Shown here: positions 28,887-37,939 of the stretch, in pieces
Numbering within the stretch: position 1 is the first letter of the stretch
Layout of the letters: the number at the start of each line of letters is the position of its first letter
Source: DATGMS01 sp040905145
GTDB taxonomy: Bacteria; Bacteroidota; Bacteroidia; Cytophagales; Cyclobacteriaceae
Assembly (NCBI GenBank): GCA_040905145.1
Contig: JBBDSC010000004.1
Coordinates: 1-64,000 of the forward strand
DNA length: 64,000 nt
Direction of reading: 5' to 3'
Program-made: the position numbers and the translations under genes
The notes under the pieces: model-generated
Database searches by the model: none
Told to the model about the DNA's origin: nothing
The model's input: only the letters and a program-made list of their open reading frames with translations

Positions 28887-29678
28887 ATGAAAAAGCTACT
28901 TCTAATTTCCTTTTTGGCACTATTTCTAAGCCACCTTTCCTTTTCACAGGAAAACCGCTACTTGGTCTTTGAATTTATCAGAGTGGAGACAGGTCAAACA
29001 TTTGATTATCTGGAATACAAGGAATTTTTGAATCAAATCTATCATCAAGCTGCTTCAAATGGAGATATAGCAGGTTGGGATTTCTGGTCTCTTCAGACCG
29101 GCTCGAACAATGAAGCTTTTCAGTACGCCACCATTACCTATTACAATGATCCGGTGAGTATGATGAATGGGTTTTCAACTGAAAAACTTATTGATATTGC
29201 CAAGCAGGCCTTTCCCGAGATGGATGAACGGGAGATTTCGGAAAAGATTAAACAATCACTTGATATCAGGGATTTGGCCGTAAGATCCTATATGGTGGAA
29301 ATAGCCAAATCCGATGATACTTTTGAAATGAAGCCGGGAGTATTGGCCTCATTTGATTTAATGAAAGCGGTGGAAGGCAGTTTTGAAGTATATGAAAAAG
29401 CGGAGAAAGAGATCTTTCTTCCTTTACATGAAGAAAAGATTGATGCCGGATTTATGGAAAGCTGGAGTCTTTTAAGGACAGCCTTACCTGCAGGAAGTGA
29501 GGCAAAATCAACCCACATGACTTTGAATATCTATTCGGATTATATGCAGTTTTTCAATTCCCTGGAATACGAGGATTCTCCCACAGATATCGAGCAGGAG
29601 GCCATAGAAAAGGGGTTGAGCTCCAGAGATCAAAAATGGATTTATTTGGCTACTTTGGAAAGTATGGTTAGGCAGTAG
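28887..29678 (+). CDS. Secreted hypothetical protein with two similar halves
   Basis: The 263-residue protein has a clear signal peptide (~1-20, ending SHLSFSQ). The mature part looks like an internal duplication. Half one (~25-110) has YLEYKEFLNQIY, then GDIAGWDFWSLQTG, then FQYATITYYND. Half two (~150-240) has FEVYEKAEKEIFLPLH, then AGFMESWSLLRTALP, then THMTLNIYSDY. This pattern fits a tandem dimeric alpha/beta barrel (NIPSNAP/EthD-like fold), which is inferred by eye. No catalytic residues are evident; it is expected to be periplasmic or surface-exposed. I do not recognise a named family. Confidence 0.7.
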   Translation: MKKLLLISFLALFLSHLSFSQENRYLVFEFIRVETGQTFDYLEYKEFLNQIYHQAASNGDIAGWDFWSLQTGSNNEAFQYATITYYNDPVSMMNGFSTEKLIDIAKQAFPEMDEREISEKIKQSLDIRDLAVRSYMVEIAKSDDTFEMKPGVLASFDLMKAVEGSFEVYEKAEKEIFLPLHEEKIDAGFMESWSLLRTALPAGSEAKSTHMTLNIYSDYMQFFNSLEYEDSPTDIEQEAIEKGLSSRDQKWIYLATLESMVRQ

Positions 29679-29684
29679 TAGTTT

Positions 29685-30389
29685 TCACCACAAATTTTCG
29701 GAGAAAATGCCTACTAAAACAGCCAATCCAAAGCTAAGCAATGTTCCGATCAAAACGTATTCAGTCAATTTTCTGTCCCGTGACTCTCTGAGGTCTCCAA
29801 ACCTAAAAACCGATTTGGCGGCCAATAAGAACCCTATGGCCTCCCAATGATTGGTGAGGATAAATGTAAAAACAAATAACCTTTCCAGTATCCCGATGTA
29901 TTTTCCTGCATTTTGAAGGGAACCCTGACGGTTATCTTCCGTTTTTGGGGTCCAGCTAGAGATTAGAATCCTTATAAGGACAGAAGCGGGGAGGGTAAGA
30001 AAGACAATAGCGGTAATTAATAGAATAGATTTTTCCTGGAAAAAGACCGAGGGGTATATCTCTTGTTCTGTCCAAGCTAAAGTAATCCCCACAATAATGA
30101 TCAGGTGCAATACCTGATCAATAAAGAACCATTTTTTTTGGCTGCTTTTCTTTTGAAATATCAATTTGATCCAATCGATGAGGAAGTGGGATGATGTGAT
30201 TGCCATTGCATATGGCCAAAAGGACACTTCTGCTACAAAAGCCATTGAAAGGAGCCCATGAAGCAAGGCATGTAGGTAGAGTTTGGGGCTTTTATGTTTT
30301 TTTGATTCTTTTTCCTTTACCCAATGATCAGGTTGAAAAACAAAATCGCCTAAAAGATGAGCTAATAAGAGTTTTAGGAACAGGATCAT
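29685..30389 (-). CDS. DUF3307 membrane protein
   Basis: The 234-residue inner-membrane protein begins LLAHLLGDFVFQPDHWVKEKESKKHKS, the DUF3307 signature. It has about six hydrophobic segments and SSHFLIDWIK in the second. The conserved His/Asp pattern suggests metal-binding, but no function is established. It starts 4 bases after the SatD gene on the same strand, so the two form a probable operon, a pairing I recall from related genomes. Confidence 0.88.
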   Translation of the reverse strand: MILFLKLLLAHLLGDFVFQPDHWVKEKESKKHKSPKLYLHALLHGLLSMAFVAEVSFWPYAMAITSSHFLIDWIKLIFQKKSSQKKWFFIDQVLHLIIIVGITLAWTEQEIYPSVFFQEKSILLITAIVFLTLPASVLIRILISSWTPKTEDNRQGSLQNAGKYIGILERLFVFTFILTNHWEAIGFLLAAKSVFRFGDLRESRDRKLTEYVLIGTLLSFGLAVLVGIFSENLW

Positions 30390-30393
30390 GTCT

Positions 30394-31002
30394 TTAGATT
30401 TCTTTCATCTTGTTTTGATAATAATTTTCCAATTCCATCATCAAGTCCAATTTTGCACGATTGGATCTCTGACTGACGGCTGATTGTTTTATGCCTAACT
30501 TTTGTGCAATTTCTTCTTGTAGAAGGTTTGGGTCGCCAAGGACCATTAAGGCTAATTGAGCGGAAACCACAGACCAATTGTCCATGGTGACCAAAGCCAG
30601 TTTCAGCATCAGATTGATTTCTTTATCAAATTCTTTTTGAGGGCTGCAAATGGCCAAATTCACCTTTTGCTTTTTCAATAAATCAAACTGGCTACCGGAA
30701 TTATTAAAGGCGGATCCATTGGATTGGGAAACTTTTGTACCATCAAAGTTTTTTTCCCCTATTCCAATGCCCATCCTTATATCCAGGTTTTTGAAAGTTT
30801 TCATACAAGCCTTTAGCTGGAAAGCCTTTAGCAGCGCCTCCCCGGGCTGTGCAATTTCCAATTGGAATTCATCTCCCCGGTAAATCTCCCATTCTTTTGG
30901 AGAAGTACCAAAGCTATTCAATTGGGACTTTAAAGCCTTTAACCAACTAGCGGTATCTGCTTTTCTTGAACCGATGATATCTCCTGTAATCACTGCTATC
31001 AT
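30394..31002 (-). CDS. SatD family protein with C-terminal helix-turn-helix
   Basis: The 202-residue soluble protein starts MIAVITGDIIGSRKA, the SatD signature. Residues ~155-180 (EEIAQKLGIKQSAVSQRSNR) form a helix-turn-helix like that of sigma-70-type or GerE-type regulators. The N-terminal part resembles nucleotide-cyclase-like folds (YRGDEFQLEI, IRMGIGIG), so it may sense a nucleotide, which is inferred. It is the first gene of a two-gene operon with the DUF3307 membrane protein and may regulate it. Confidence 0.85.
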   Translation of the reverse strand: MIAVITGDIIGSRKADTASWLKALKSQLNSFGTSPKEWEIYRGDEFQLEIAQPGEALLKAFQLKACMKTFKNLDIRMGIGIGEKNFDGTKVSQSNGSAFNNSGSQFDLLKKQKVNLAICSPQKEFDKEINLMLKLALVTMDNWSVVSAQLALMVLGDPNLLQEEIAQKLGIKQSAVSQRSNRAKLDLMMELENYYQNKMKEI

Positions 31003-31112
31003 ACGGTAATATAAGTTTAATAGTTAATATATCAAAATATAATCTAATTAAATTATATTACAAATTATAAGCAAATAACATTATAACCTATTTTCAATGG
31101 GTGATCTTAACA

Positions 31113-32132
31113 TTAAGGGTTTTTGACCAATTTTACCACAATGGCATCGATCAAAGCTTCATTTTTAGCCACATAATTTAGAGCTGCCTCTCGGAGAGCA
31201 TTCATGTTAATGGTACTGGCATCATCAAGATCTACTTTGGCATGAAGGAGATCCGGTTCTATCCGGATGAAGCTTTCAGGCTGAAGCCCCGCATCGAATA
31301 GCCATTTGAGTTGGTAGGATACAATCTCTGCATTACCGGACATCAGGATGGAAATCAGCGGCCTTATCCAATTTATAAACCCGAAATTTTTTGCCTTTTT
31401 ATAAGGATACCCTTCATTCACAAAACCGGTACCTAGAGAAACGAGCAACATGTCTTCTGAAGTGGGGTTGATGATATCTCCAAAGGTGAGTTTTCTTACT
31501 TCGGCATAGGCACACATGGCTGGATTATTGGCAAAAACCCCTCCATCAATAAGCACATGGTCTTCTTCCGTAAGGGAGGGGACTTTTATTGCTTCAAAAT
31601 AAGTGGGCGCGGAGCAGGAAGCCAAAACGGCATCCCTTACCAAAAAATTAGCATCGGGGGATATGGCGGCATTATGCTGGGTGATAAACATGGATTTTCT
31701 GACTTCTATTTCATAAGCAGTTACCAGGCACGGCTTGAGCAATCCACTCATCAAAGCGTCTCCAAACTGTTCCTTTAACGAGGCTTTTAATGCCGTATTG
31801 GGATACTTTTCATCGAGAACTCCCCAGAGACTCTTTAATTTATGCAGGAAGGGCTTGTTAAAAATTTCCCCTCCTTTTTGATGATACCAGTCCACAATTT
31901 CTTTCAACTGGTATTGAGGTCTCCCAGGATCCCTTGAGGAAGGAGCAAGCATGCCGCAGCCAATTATGGCCCCTGTACTTGTACCTGCAATAAAGTCAAC
32001 AAAGTCTACCAGTCTGGCTTCCGGGTCGCCAGTATAAACTTGAATTTTTTCTTCTATAATTTGAAGGATGGTGCCAGGAATGATGCCTCTTATACCTCCT
32101 CCGTCAATGGAGAGAATCCGTATTTTGCTCAT
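31113..32132 (-). CDS. Patatin-like phospholipase
   Basis: The 339-residue protein has the patatin Ser-Asp dyad architecture. The oxyanion motif DGGGIRG is at ~9-15, the nucleophile elbow GTSTG at ~50-54, and the catalytic Asp in LIDGGVFANNP at ~195-205. It hydrolyses acyl chains of membrane lipids. The N-terminus resembles CapV effectors of CBASS defence, but no cyclic-nucleotide synthase (CD-NTase) lies nearby, so a housekeeping lipase is more likely. No signal peptide is seen; it should be cytoplasmic. Confidence 0.92.
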   Translation of the reverse strand: MSKIRILSIDGGGIRGIIPGTILQIIEEKIQVYTGDPEARLVDFVDFIAGTSTGAIIGCGMLAPSSRDPGRPQYQLKEIVDWYHQKGGEIFNKPFLHKLKSLWGVLDEKYPNTALKASLKEQFGDALMSGLLKPCLVTAYEIEVRKSMFITQHNAAISPDANFLVRDAVLASCSAPTYFEAIKVPSLTEEDHVLIDGGVFANNPAMCAYAEVRKLTFGDIINPTSEDMLLVSLGTGFVNEGYPYKKAKNFGFINWIRPLISILMSGNAEIVSYQLKWLFDAGLQPESFIRIEPDLLHAKVDLDDASTINMNALREAALNYVAKNEALIDAIVVKLVKNP

Positions 32133-32178
32133 GACTGAAATTAAAAGATTTAATTCAGAATTAAAAGCGTCTCATGAA

Positions 32179-32248
32179 ATCGAGCATAATAAAATTTATC
32201 ACACACGGGATGATTATTTCAGCGAGATTCATCCGATAAAAGATCGGG
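32179..32248. repeat. Dispersed ~70-bp repeat, copy 1
   Basis: This segment matches 45426-45495 at roughly 80% by eye. Shared blocks are ATCGAGCAT, AAAATTTAT, GGATGA, GCGAGATTC and CCGATAAAAGAT in the same order and spacing. Both copies are intergenic. It lies between the patatin gene and the 3' end of a membrane protein gene. Confidence 0.7.
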
Positions 32249-32265
32249 GCCAATTGCCCTTTTCC

Positions 32266-32883
32266 TTACTTAAGGGTAAACACCACATCCTTAATTTTCA
32301 GCTGCTTACAGATAGCCATCAGCATAAAATTGATCCCCGTGTGAAAAATCATTAACAATATGACCGCCAAAAGGGGGACCCCCAGAAATTGAAGCGGCCA
32401 ATGATAGGTCCAGGCCCCGAAATTGATGACGACCATTTCCCCAATTGTTGGGAAGATCATGGAGATGATCAAGGCCAGCAGTATTTTTGAAGGGATCGAT
32501 TGAATGTTTTTAATGAGGATGATTTCTTTTTCAATTCTATAAATATAGGTAAAGGCCAATGCCCATGCAATGGGCAACCAATAAGGAAATTCCCTGTTGT
32601 TATCCAAATTATGGTAACTCCAGTACTGGTTACTTATGCCCCAATTTTCACAAGCAACACCTAAAATACTGGTAAGGGAAACGCCGATGAGGTAAATCCA
32701 TTTTTCATCATCATTATCTTTAATTTTTCTTGCCAAGGTATAAATGAGGTAGATCATTAAGAACCCTGCTACCAAATGGTCGTACTGGTGAAATATTCCG
32801 ATGATAGCGCCTGCCAAAATCAATTTGATCGTATTTCTGGAAATAAGGTGAATTAGGCGGCGTTGGTCTGTTTTACTTTCCAC
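32266..32883 (-). CDS. Hypothetical polytopic membrane protein
   Basis: The 205-residue protein has about six hydrophobic segments (from ~14-30, 36-50, 62-80, 100-112, 130-148, 165-190). It has a short basic N-terminus and a WTYHWPLQFLGVPLL segment. The Trp/Tyr-rich segments (GISNQYWSYHNLD) suggest it lies in a membrane with aromatic residues at the interface. Its general look is like carotenoid-biosynthesis or lysosomal-cystine-like small membrane proteins, but no family was recognised. It is followed by the patatin gene on the same strand, 133 bases away. Confidence 0.65.
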   Translation of the reverse strand: MESKTDQRRLIHLISRNTIKLILAGAIIGIFHQYDHLVAGFLMIYLIYTLARKIKDNDDEKWIYLIGVSLTSILGVACENWGISNQYWSYHNLDNNREFPYWLPIAWALAFTYIYRIEKEIILIKNIQSIPSKILLALIISMIFPTIGEMVVINFGAWTYHWPLQFLGVPLLAVILLMIFHTGINFMLMAICKQLKIKDVVFTLK

Positions 32884-32982
32884 AGTTATTTTAAGTTTAT
32901 TAAAAAGGTTTTTCTATAATTTAAATAGTGTTCCGAAGCGGAGAAGTACTAAGTAAAGTACAATAAATACAAGGCAGGACCA

Positions 32983-33675
32983 TTAAAAGTCATTGGATAA
33001 AAGTTCCTCCATCATTTGTTTTACTCCTGCGCTGGCCGTTGATTCAATTTTGGTCATATTTTCCAAAAAACCCAATTCCGGCACCTTCACATCAATGATA
33101 TATTTTGGAATGCCTGCCGGGGTATATTGGATCAATCCCGCAGCAGGATAGACCAAAAGCGAGGTCCCGATTACTGCAAAGATATCGGCCTGCATGGTAG
33201 CTTCTATGGCAGGTTCCATCATAGGGACCGCTTCTCCAAACCAGACAATAAAGGGCCGCAGTTGGGATCCCTTCTCACACTTGTCCCCAAACTTTATTTT
33301 CCAATGATCCATTTCATAGATCAATGAACCATCCAAGGTACTTTGGCATTTGAACAATTCCCCATGGAGATGGATCACCTGGTTAGATCCCGCTTTCTCA
33401 TGCAAGTTATCCACATTTTGAGTGACTATGGTTACGTCAAAATGCTTTTCAAGCGCTGCCAGTCCCAGGTGTGCAGCATTAGGTTTGGCATCCAGGCAGG
33501 CTCTTCTTCTTTGGTTGTAAAAGTCAAGAACCAATTCCTCATTTTTTCTCCATCCTTCAGGAGAAGCTACTTCCATTACCTCATGACCTTCCCACAGGCC
33601 ATTACTGTCCCTGAAAGTCTGGATACCACTTTCTGCTGAGATTCCAGCCCCGGTCAGTACCACTAATTTTCTCAT
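32983..33675 (-). CDS. NAD-dependent sirtuin (Sir2/CobB-like) deacylase
   Basis: The 230-residue cytoplasmic protein has the sirtuin core: GAGISAESGI (~8-17), TQNVDNLHEKAG (~95-106) and the catalytic HLHGELFK (~110-117). The YNQRR motif (~52-56) is typical of class III desuccinylases/deacylases such as CobB. The zinc module appears reduced: only two Cys (FKC and DKC) are in the region that usually carries four. The gene is followed by a short tract of tandem GTACTAAGTA-like bases. It likely removes acyl groups from protein lysines. Confidence 0.9.
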   Translation of the reverse strand: MRKLVVLTGAGISAESGIQTFRDSNGLWEGHEVMEVASPEGWRKNEELVLDFYNQRRRACLDAKPNAAHLGLAALEKHFDVTIVTQNVDNLHEKAGSNQVIHLHGELFKCQSTLDGSLIYEMDHWKIKFGDKCEKGSQLRPFIVWFGEAVPMMEPAIEATMQADIFAVIGTSLLVYPAAGLIQYTPAGIPKYIIDVKVPELGFLENMTKIESTASAGVKQMMEELLSNDF

Positions 33676-33782
33676 TGGATTGTAATTTAATCATTTTCCT
33701 GAATCCAAACCCCAACCTTCCTCTCCATACTACTGGGATTTTGATCTTTTCCCCTGATGATCAACCCCTCAAACCTAAAAAA

Positions 33783-33804
33783 AGCCGGATTTTATATCCG
33801 GCCT
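33783..33804 (-). terminator. Rho-independent terminator of topA
   Basis: GCCGGAT / ATCCGGC with a TTTAT-type loop. On the minus strand it is followed by a T-rich run (complement of 33776-33782), downstream of the topA stop. Confidence 0.8.
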
Positions 33805-33808
33805 TTCC

Positions 33809-36130
33809 TTACTTTTTCTTTTTGGTAAATTTCCCTTTTTTCTTTTCTGGCTGACTTTCAATAATGTCCATGGTTTCCAAATAGTCCAATTCTTCTGCAT
33901 CTTTATCCTTGGGGATCTTAAAATTGTTTTTGCCGAACTTAATATAAGGGCCCCAACGACCATTTAATATTTGGATCTCTGGATTTTCTTCAAAGGTCTT
34001 GATATGCTTTTTGGCATCTGCTTCCCTTTTATTGTGGATTAATTCTATGGCTTCTTCTTCTGTAATCCCCAGTGGGTCATGCTCTTTTCCCAAAGAAACA
34101 AATTTCCCGTCATGGCGCAGGTAAGGGCCAAACCTCCCAATTGCTGCCACAATTTTCTTATCTTCAAACATTCCCACGTCCCTGGGGAGCTTGAAGAGCT
34201 CCAGTGCATCTTCAAGGGTAATGCTTTCTATAAATTGACCTTTCGCAAGGCTGGCGAACTGCTTTTCTTCATCTTCCTGATCCCCCATCTGTACCAAAGG
34301 ACCGAATTTCCCAAGCCGGGCTATTACAGGCTTGCCCGATTTCGGGTCCTTGCCCAACTCTTTGGAAGAATTAACATCGGCCCTGGTGATATTTTCCGTT
34401 TCTTCTACCTTGGAATGGAACGAGCTGTAGAAATTTTCTATCATTTCTTCCCATTGTTGCGTTCCTTGGGCAATTTCATCAAATTCCTTTTCCACCCTGG
34501 CAGTAAAGGTGAAATCAATAATGTTCGGAAAATGTTCTACCAAAAAATCATTGACCACCATGGCAATATTGGTAGGGAACAGTTTGTTTTTATCAGCACC
34601 TGTATTTTCGGTTTTATCGGCTTTATCGAATTTGCCTTTGGCTATCTTCATCTCTACGTAATTCCTGGGTGTCCCCTCCCTGGATTCCTTGATCACATAG
34701 TTCCTTTTCTGAATGGTGGAAATGGTAGGAGCATAGGTAGATGGGCGACCTATGCCCATTTCTTCCAATTTCTTTACCAAAGAGGCTTCGGTGTATCTGG
34801 CAGGAGGACGGGTAAAACTTTGCCTGGCCTTCATTTCTGTAAGGTTGAGTTCTTGTCCTATGGTCAATGGAGGCAAAAGCCCTTTGTTGCCGGATTCTTC
34901 CTCTTCCTCCTCTTCGTCTGTACTTTCCAAATATACTTTGAGGAAACCTTCAAATTTGATGACTTCACCACTTGCTGATAAGGTTTGAGGGGAATTGGAA
35001 ATGGCAATGGCGACATTGGTTTTTTCCAATTGGGCATCAGCCATTTGAGAGGCTATAGAACGCTTCCAGATGAGTTCGTATAAGCGTTGCTCATTTCTGT
35101 CCCCACTGCCTTCCTGAACAGAAAAGTTGGTAGGACGGATGGCCTCATGCGCTTCCTGTGCCCCTTCCGATTTGGAAGTATATTTTCTTGCCTTGTGAAA
35201 TTCTGGTCCGAATGCAGACTTTATTTCCCTTTCTGCCCCAGTCATGGCATCCTCAGATAAGTTGACACTATCTGTTCTCATATAGGTGATCTTGCCCGCT
35301 TCATAAAGCTTTTGTGCCACACTCATTGTTTGTGCCACAGAGAAATACAGTTTTCTACTGGCTTCCTGCTGAAGGGTAGAAGTCGTAAAAGGCGCGGCTG
35401 GGGTTTTTTTGGTCGGTTTCTTCTCTAAGCTTTTAATGGAAAAGGAAGCCTCGAGACACTTCTTGAGAAAAGCTTCTGCTTCTTCTTGTGTTACGAATTT
35501 CTTAGGTAAATCAGCGCTTAAGATTTTACCGTCCACATCAAATAGGGCAGTGATCTTATACGCTGAGGTGGCCTTGAATTTGTCGATTTCCCTTTCCCTT
35601 TCTACGATGAACCTTACCGCTACCGATTGCACGCGACCGGCGGACAATCCTGCCTTGATCTTTTTCCAAAGCACGGGGGATAATTCAAAACCCACCAACC
35701 TATCCAAAATCCTTCTGGCCTGTTGAGCATTGACCAGATTAACGTCTATCGTTCTGGGATTTTCGATGGCTTTGGTAATGGCATTCTTGGTGATTTCCCT
35801 GAATACTATTCTTCTGGTTTTTTCATCTTTTAGTTTCAGCACTTCCTTTAAATGCCAGGAAATAGCTTCCCCTTCACGGTCATCATCACTGGCCAGATAA
35901 ATCATTTCTGCGTCCTTGACCAAGATTTTGAGCTGCTTGATCACCTCTTTTTTATCTGCCGTAACTTCATAGGTTGGATGGAACTTGTTTTTGATATCGA
36001 TAGCCTTATCCCCTTTTGGCAAATCGCGCACATGGCCATAACTTGAGGCTACTTTATAATCTTTTCCTAAATATCCTTCTATGGTCTTGGCTTTTGCTGG
36101 AGACTCGACAATGACTAAATTCTTGGGCAT
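33809..36130 (-). CDS. topA: DNA topoisomerase I (type IA)
   Basis: The 773-residue type IA topoisomerase relaxes negative supercoils. The Toprim domain begins VIVESPAKAKTIEGYLG, and DDREGEAI is the metal-binding acidic motif. The catalytic Tyr lies in ITYMRTDSVNLS (~residue 283). The C-terminal region has three GRxGPY-type repeats (LGKFGPLVQMG, IGRFGPYLRHDG, GRWGPYIKFG) in place of zinc fingers, then a Lys-rich tail. Normal length for Bacteroidota. It is single-gene, with a terminator behind it, and divergent from sixA. Confidence 0.97.
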   Translation of the reverse strand: MPKNLVIVESPAKAKTIEGYLGKDYKVASSYGHVRDLPKGDKAIDIKNKFHPTYEVTADKKEVIKQLKILVKDAEMIYLASDDDREGEAISWHLKEVLKLKDEKTRRIVFREITKNAITKAIENPRTIDVNLVNAQQARRILDRLVGFELSPVLWKKIKAGLSAGRVQSVAVRFIVEREREIDKFKATSAYKITALFDVDGKILSADLPKKFVTQEEAEAFLKKCLEASFSIKSLEKKPTKKTPAAPFTTSTLQQEASRKLYFSVAQTMSVAQKLYEAGKITYMRTDSVNLSEDAMTGAEREIKSAFGPEFHKARKYTSKSEGAQEAHEAIRPTNFSVQEGSGDRNEQRLYELIWKRSIASQMADAQLEKTNVAIAISNSPQTLSASGEVIKFEGFLKVYLESTDEEEEEEESGNKGLLPPLTIGQELNLTEMKARQSFTRPPARYTEASLVKKLEEMGIGRPSTYAPTISTIQKRNYVIKESREGTPRNYVEMKIAKGKFDKADKTENTGADKNKLFPTNIAMVVNDFLVEHFPNIIDFTFTARVEKEFDEIAQGTQQWEEMIENFYSSFHSKVEETENITRADVNSSKELGKDPKSGKPVIARLGKFGPLVQMGDQEDEEKQFASLAKGQFIESITLEDALELFKLPRDVGMFEDKKIVAAIGRFGPYLRHDGKFVSLGKEHDPLGITEEEAIELIHNKREADAKKHIKTFEENPEIQILNGRWGPYIKFGKNNFKIPKDKDAEELDYLETMDIIESQPEKKKGKFTKKKK

Positions 36131-36295
36131 AGTACTCTTGATTTTATAGAAACAGTTTATTTCTATTTGATGATTAAAGCCTAAAAATAGAGGCGATTAA
36201 ATTCTCCTCCAAATATTAACCTATATCATATTTATTTTGGCATGATTCTTCCTTTGCTGTTCATGGATTTATTTTTAGTACCAACATCGGGGAAA

Positions 36296-36772
36296 ATGGG
36301 TAAAAAACTTACTTTAATGAGGCACGGGGAGACCAATCCAGGAATAGGTTATAATGATGATTTTAACAGAAAACTCTCGGATAAAGGCATCAATAAACTC
36401 AAGAGGTTAAATGAAGTCCTTCAAAAAAAAGGCGCTCAATTTGATCTTTTGATTAAAAGTCCGGCATTAAGGACCAAGCAAACTGCCGAATTGATTTCAG
36501 ATAACCTGAAGGTGAAGGAACAAAAGATTGAAGAGGACATTTATGAAAGTTCCTTGGAAAACCTTTTAGAGGTAATCAATCATTTGCCGGATCACTTTGG
36601 AAACGTACTTATGGTAGGGCACAATCCGGGAATAAATTCCTTACTGGCATATTTGACGAATGATTTTCATATATCTTTGCTCCCGGGAATGATGGCAGAC
36701 GTTACTTTTGACCTTCCGGAATGGAAAATGCTCTCCAAGGGTTCAGGATGCCTGAATGAGGTGTTGCAATAA
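36296..36772 (+). CDS. sixA: SixA-like histidine phosphatase
   Basis: The 158-residue protein begins at ATG 36296 (MGKKLTLMRHGETNP). An earlier in-frame ATG at 36242 would add an unlikely hydrophobic leader. RHGE is the histidine-phosphatase motif with the catalytic His. LIKSPALRTKQTAEL and VGHNPGINSL hold the other family residues (Arg, second His). SixA removes phosphate from phosphohistidine in phosphorelay (HPt) proteins; the target here is unknown. No phosphorelay gene is adjacent. Confidence 0.88.
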   Translation: MGKKLTLMRHGETNPGIGYNDDFNRKLSDKGINKLKRLNEVLQKKGAQFDLLIKSPALRTKQTAELISDNLKVKEQKIEEDIYESSLENLLEVINHLPDHFGNVLMVGHNPGINSLLAYLTNDFHISLLPGMMADVTFDLPEWKMLSKGSGCLNEVLQ

Positions 36773-36877
36773 GTCTGCTCCGGACCAGGTGCTAAGCAAA
36801 GCTGTTTCGAAGGTTGGATGGTAATCCCCTGCAATATCGGCTAAACCCATGCCACACGAATTTTTAAAGTTATTGAA

Positions 36878-37939
36878 ATGACAAAACAAGAAATCATCAA
36901 TGATTTTGACCCCAATGGGGTGGGGATCATGGACAGTTTATTTGGACTTCCATTTGATGAGAATACCGCAGAACTGATAATTATCCCTGTGCCGTGGGAA
37001 GTCACTGTTTCCTACTCAAATGGTACTGGTGAGGGACCTGAAGCCATATTAAAGGCCTCTACTCAGGTGGATCTTTATCAAGAGGATATCAGGGGGGCAT
37101 GGAAGCTGGGGATATACCTGTTACCTGTTCCTGAAGAGATTAAGGGCATCAGCATAAAATACCGTGCCATAGCCAGTGAATATATCCAATGGTTGGAATC
37201 AGGTTCTCCGGAAGCTCAAGAGGAGGATTTTAAGCTGTTACCTGATAAGGTCGACCAAGCTTGTCAGAAAATGAATGATTGGGTTTATGCCCAAGCCAAA
37301 CATTACCGTGAAAAGGGTAAATTGGTAGCCCTTTTGGGAGGGGACCACAGCACACCTTTGGGTTTGATAAAAGCGGTGGCAGAAGATCATGCTAATTTCG
37401 GGGTGTTGCAAATAGATGCCCATGCAGACCTAAGAGTCGCTTATGAAAATTTTACTTATTCCCATGCCTCAATTTCCTATAATTTTATTGAGCTGCCCCA
37501 AATCAGTAAATTGGTACAAGTAGGGATTAGGGATATTTGCGAAGCTGAAATGGAAATGGCAGATCAACATCCCAATATCACTCTTTTTCATGACAGCACC
37601 ATTAAGGCTGCGCAGTATGAAGGCAAAACCTGGAAATCCATCTGTGAAGAAATAATCAGACAGCTTCCCGATGAAGTATACATTACTTTTGATATTGATG
37701 GTTTGGATCCTAAATTATGTCCCCATACCGGCACTCCCGTAGCCGGGGGCTTTGAGTTGGAGCAGATTCTATACCTCATAAAGCAATTGGTCAAGACAGG
37801 AAAGAAAATTATCGGATTTGATCTCGTAGAAGTAGCTCCCGGAGAAGAAGACGAATGGGATGGAAATGTGGCAGCAAGGTTGCTTTACAGGATGTCCAAC
37901 CTTTATGGAGCCTCCCAAGGAAAATTGGAGTTGAGATAG
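36878..37939 (+). CDS. Ureohydrolase (agmatinase/arginase/formiminoglutamase family)
   Basis: The 353-residue protein has all the binuclear Mn ligands: GGDHSTPLG (~residue 152), DAHADLR (~178-184) and DIDGLDP (~270-276). Agmatinase, arginase, formiminoglutamase and proclavaminate hydrolases share this fold, so the substrate is uncertain. It has an extra ~50-residue insertion between the N-terminus and the core. It is a single-gene unit that follows sixA by 105 bases. Confidence 0.88.
   Translation: MTKQEIINDFDPNGVGIMDSLFGLPFDENTAELIIIPVPWEVTVSYSNGTGEGPEAILKASTQVDLYQEDIRGAWKLGIYLLPVPEEIKGISIKYRAIASEYIQWLESGSPEAQEEDFKLLPDKVDQACQKMNDWVYAQAKHYREKGKLVALLGGDHSTPLGLIKAVAEDHANFGVLQIDAHADLRVAYENFTYSHASISYNFIELPQISKLVQVGIRDICEAEMEMADQHPNITLFHDSTIKAAQYEGKTWKSICEEIIRQLPDEVYITFDIDGLDPKLCPHTGTPVAGGFELEQILYLIKQLVKTGKKIIGFDLVEVAPGEEDEWDGNVAARLLYRMSNLYGASQGKLELR

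Noticed and set aside
34079..34978. 299-residue plus-strand frame
   Set aside because: Antisense shadow of topA.
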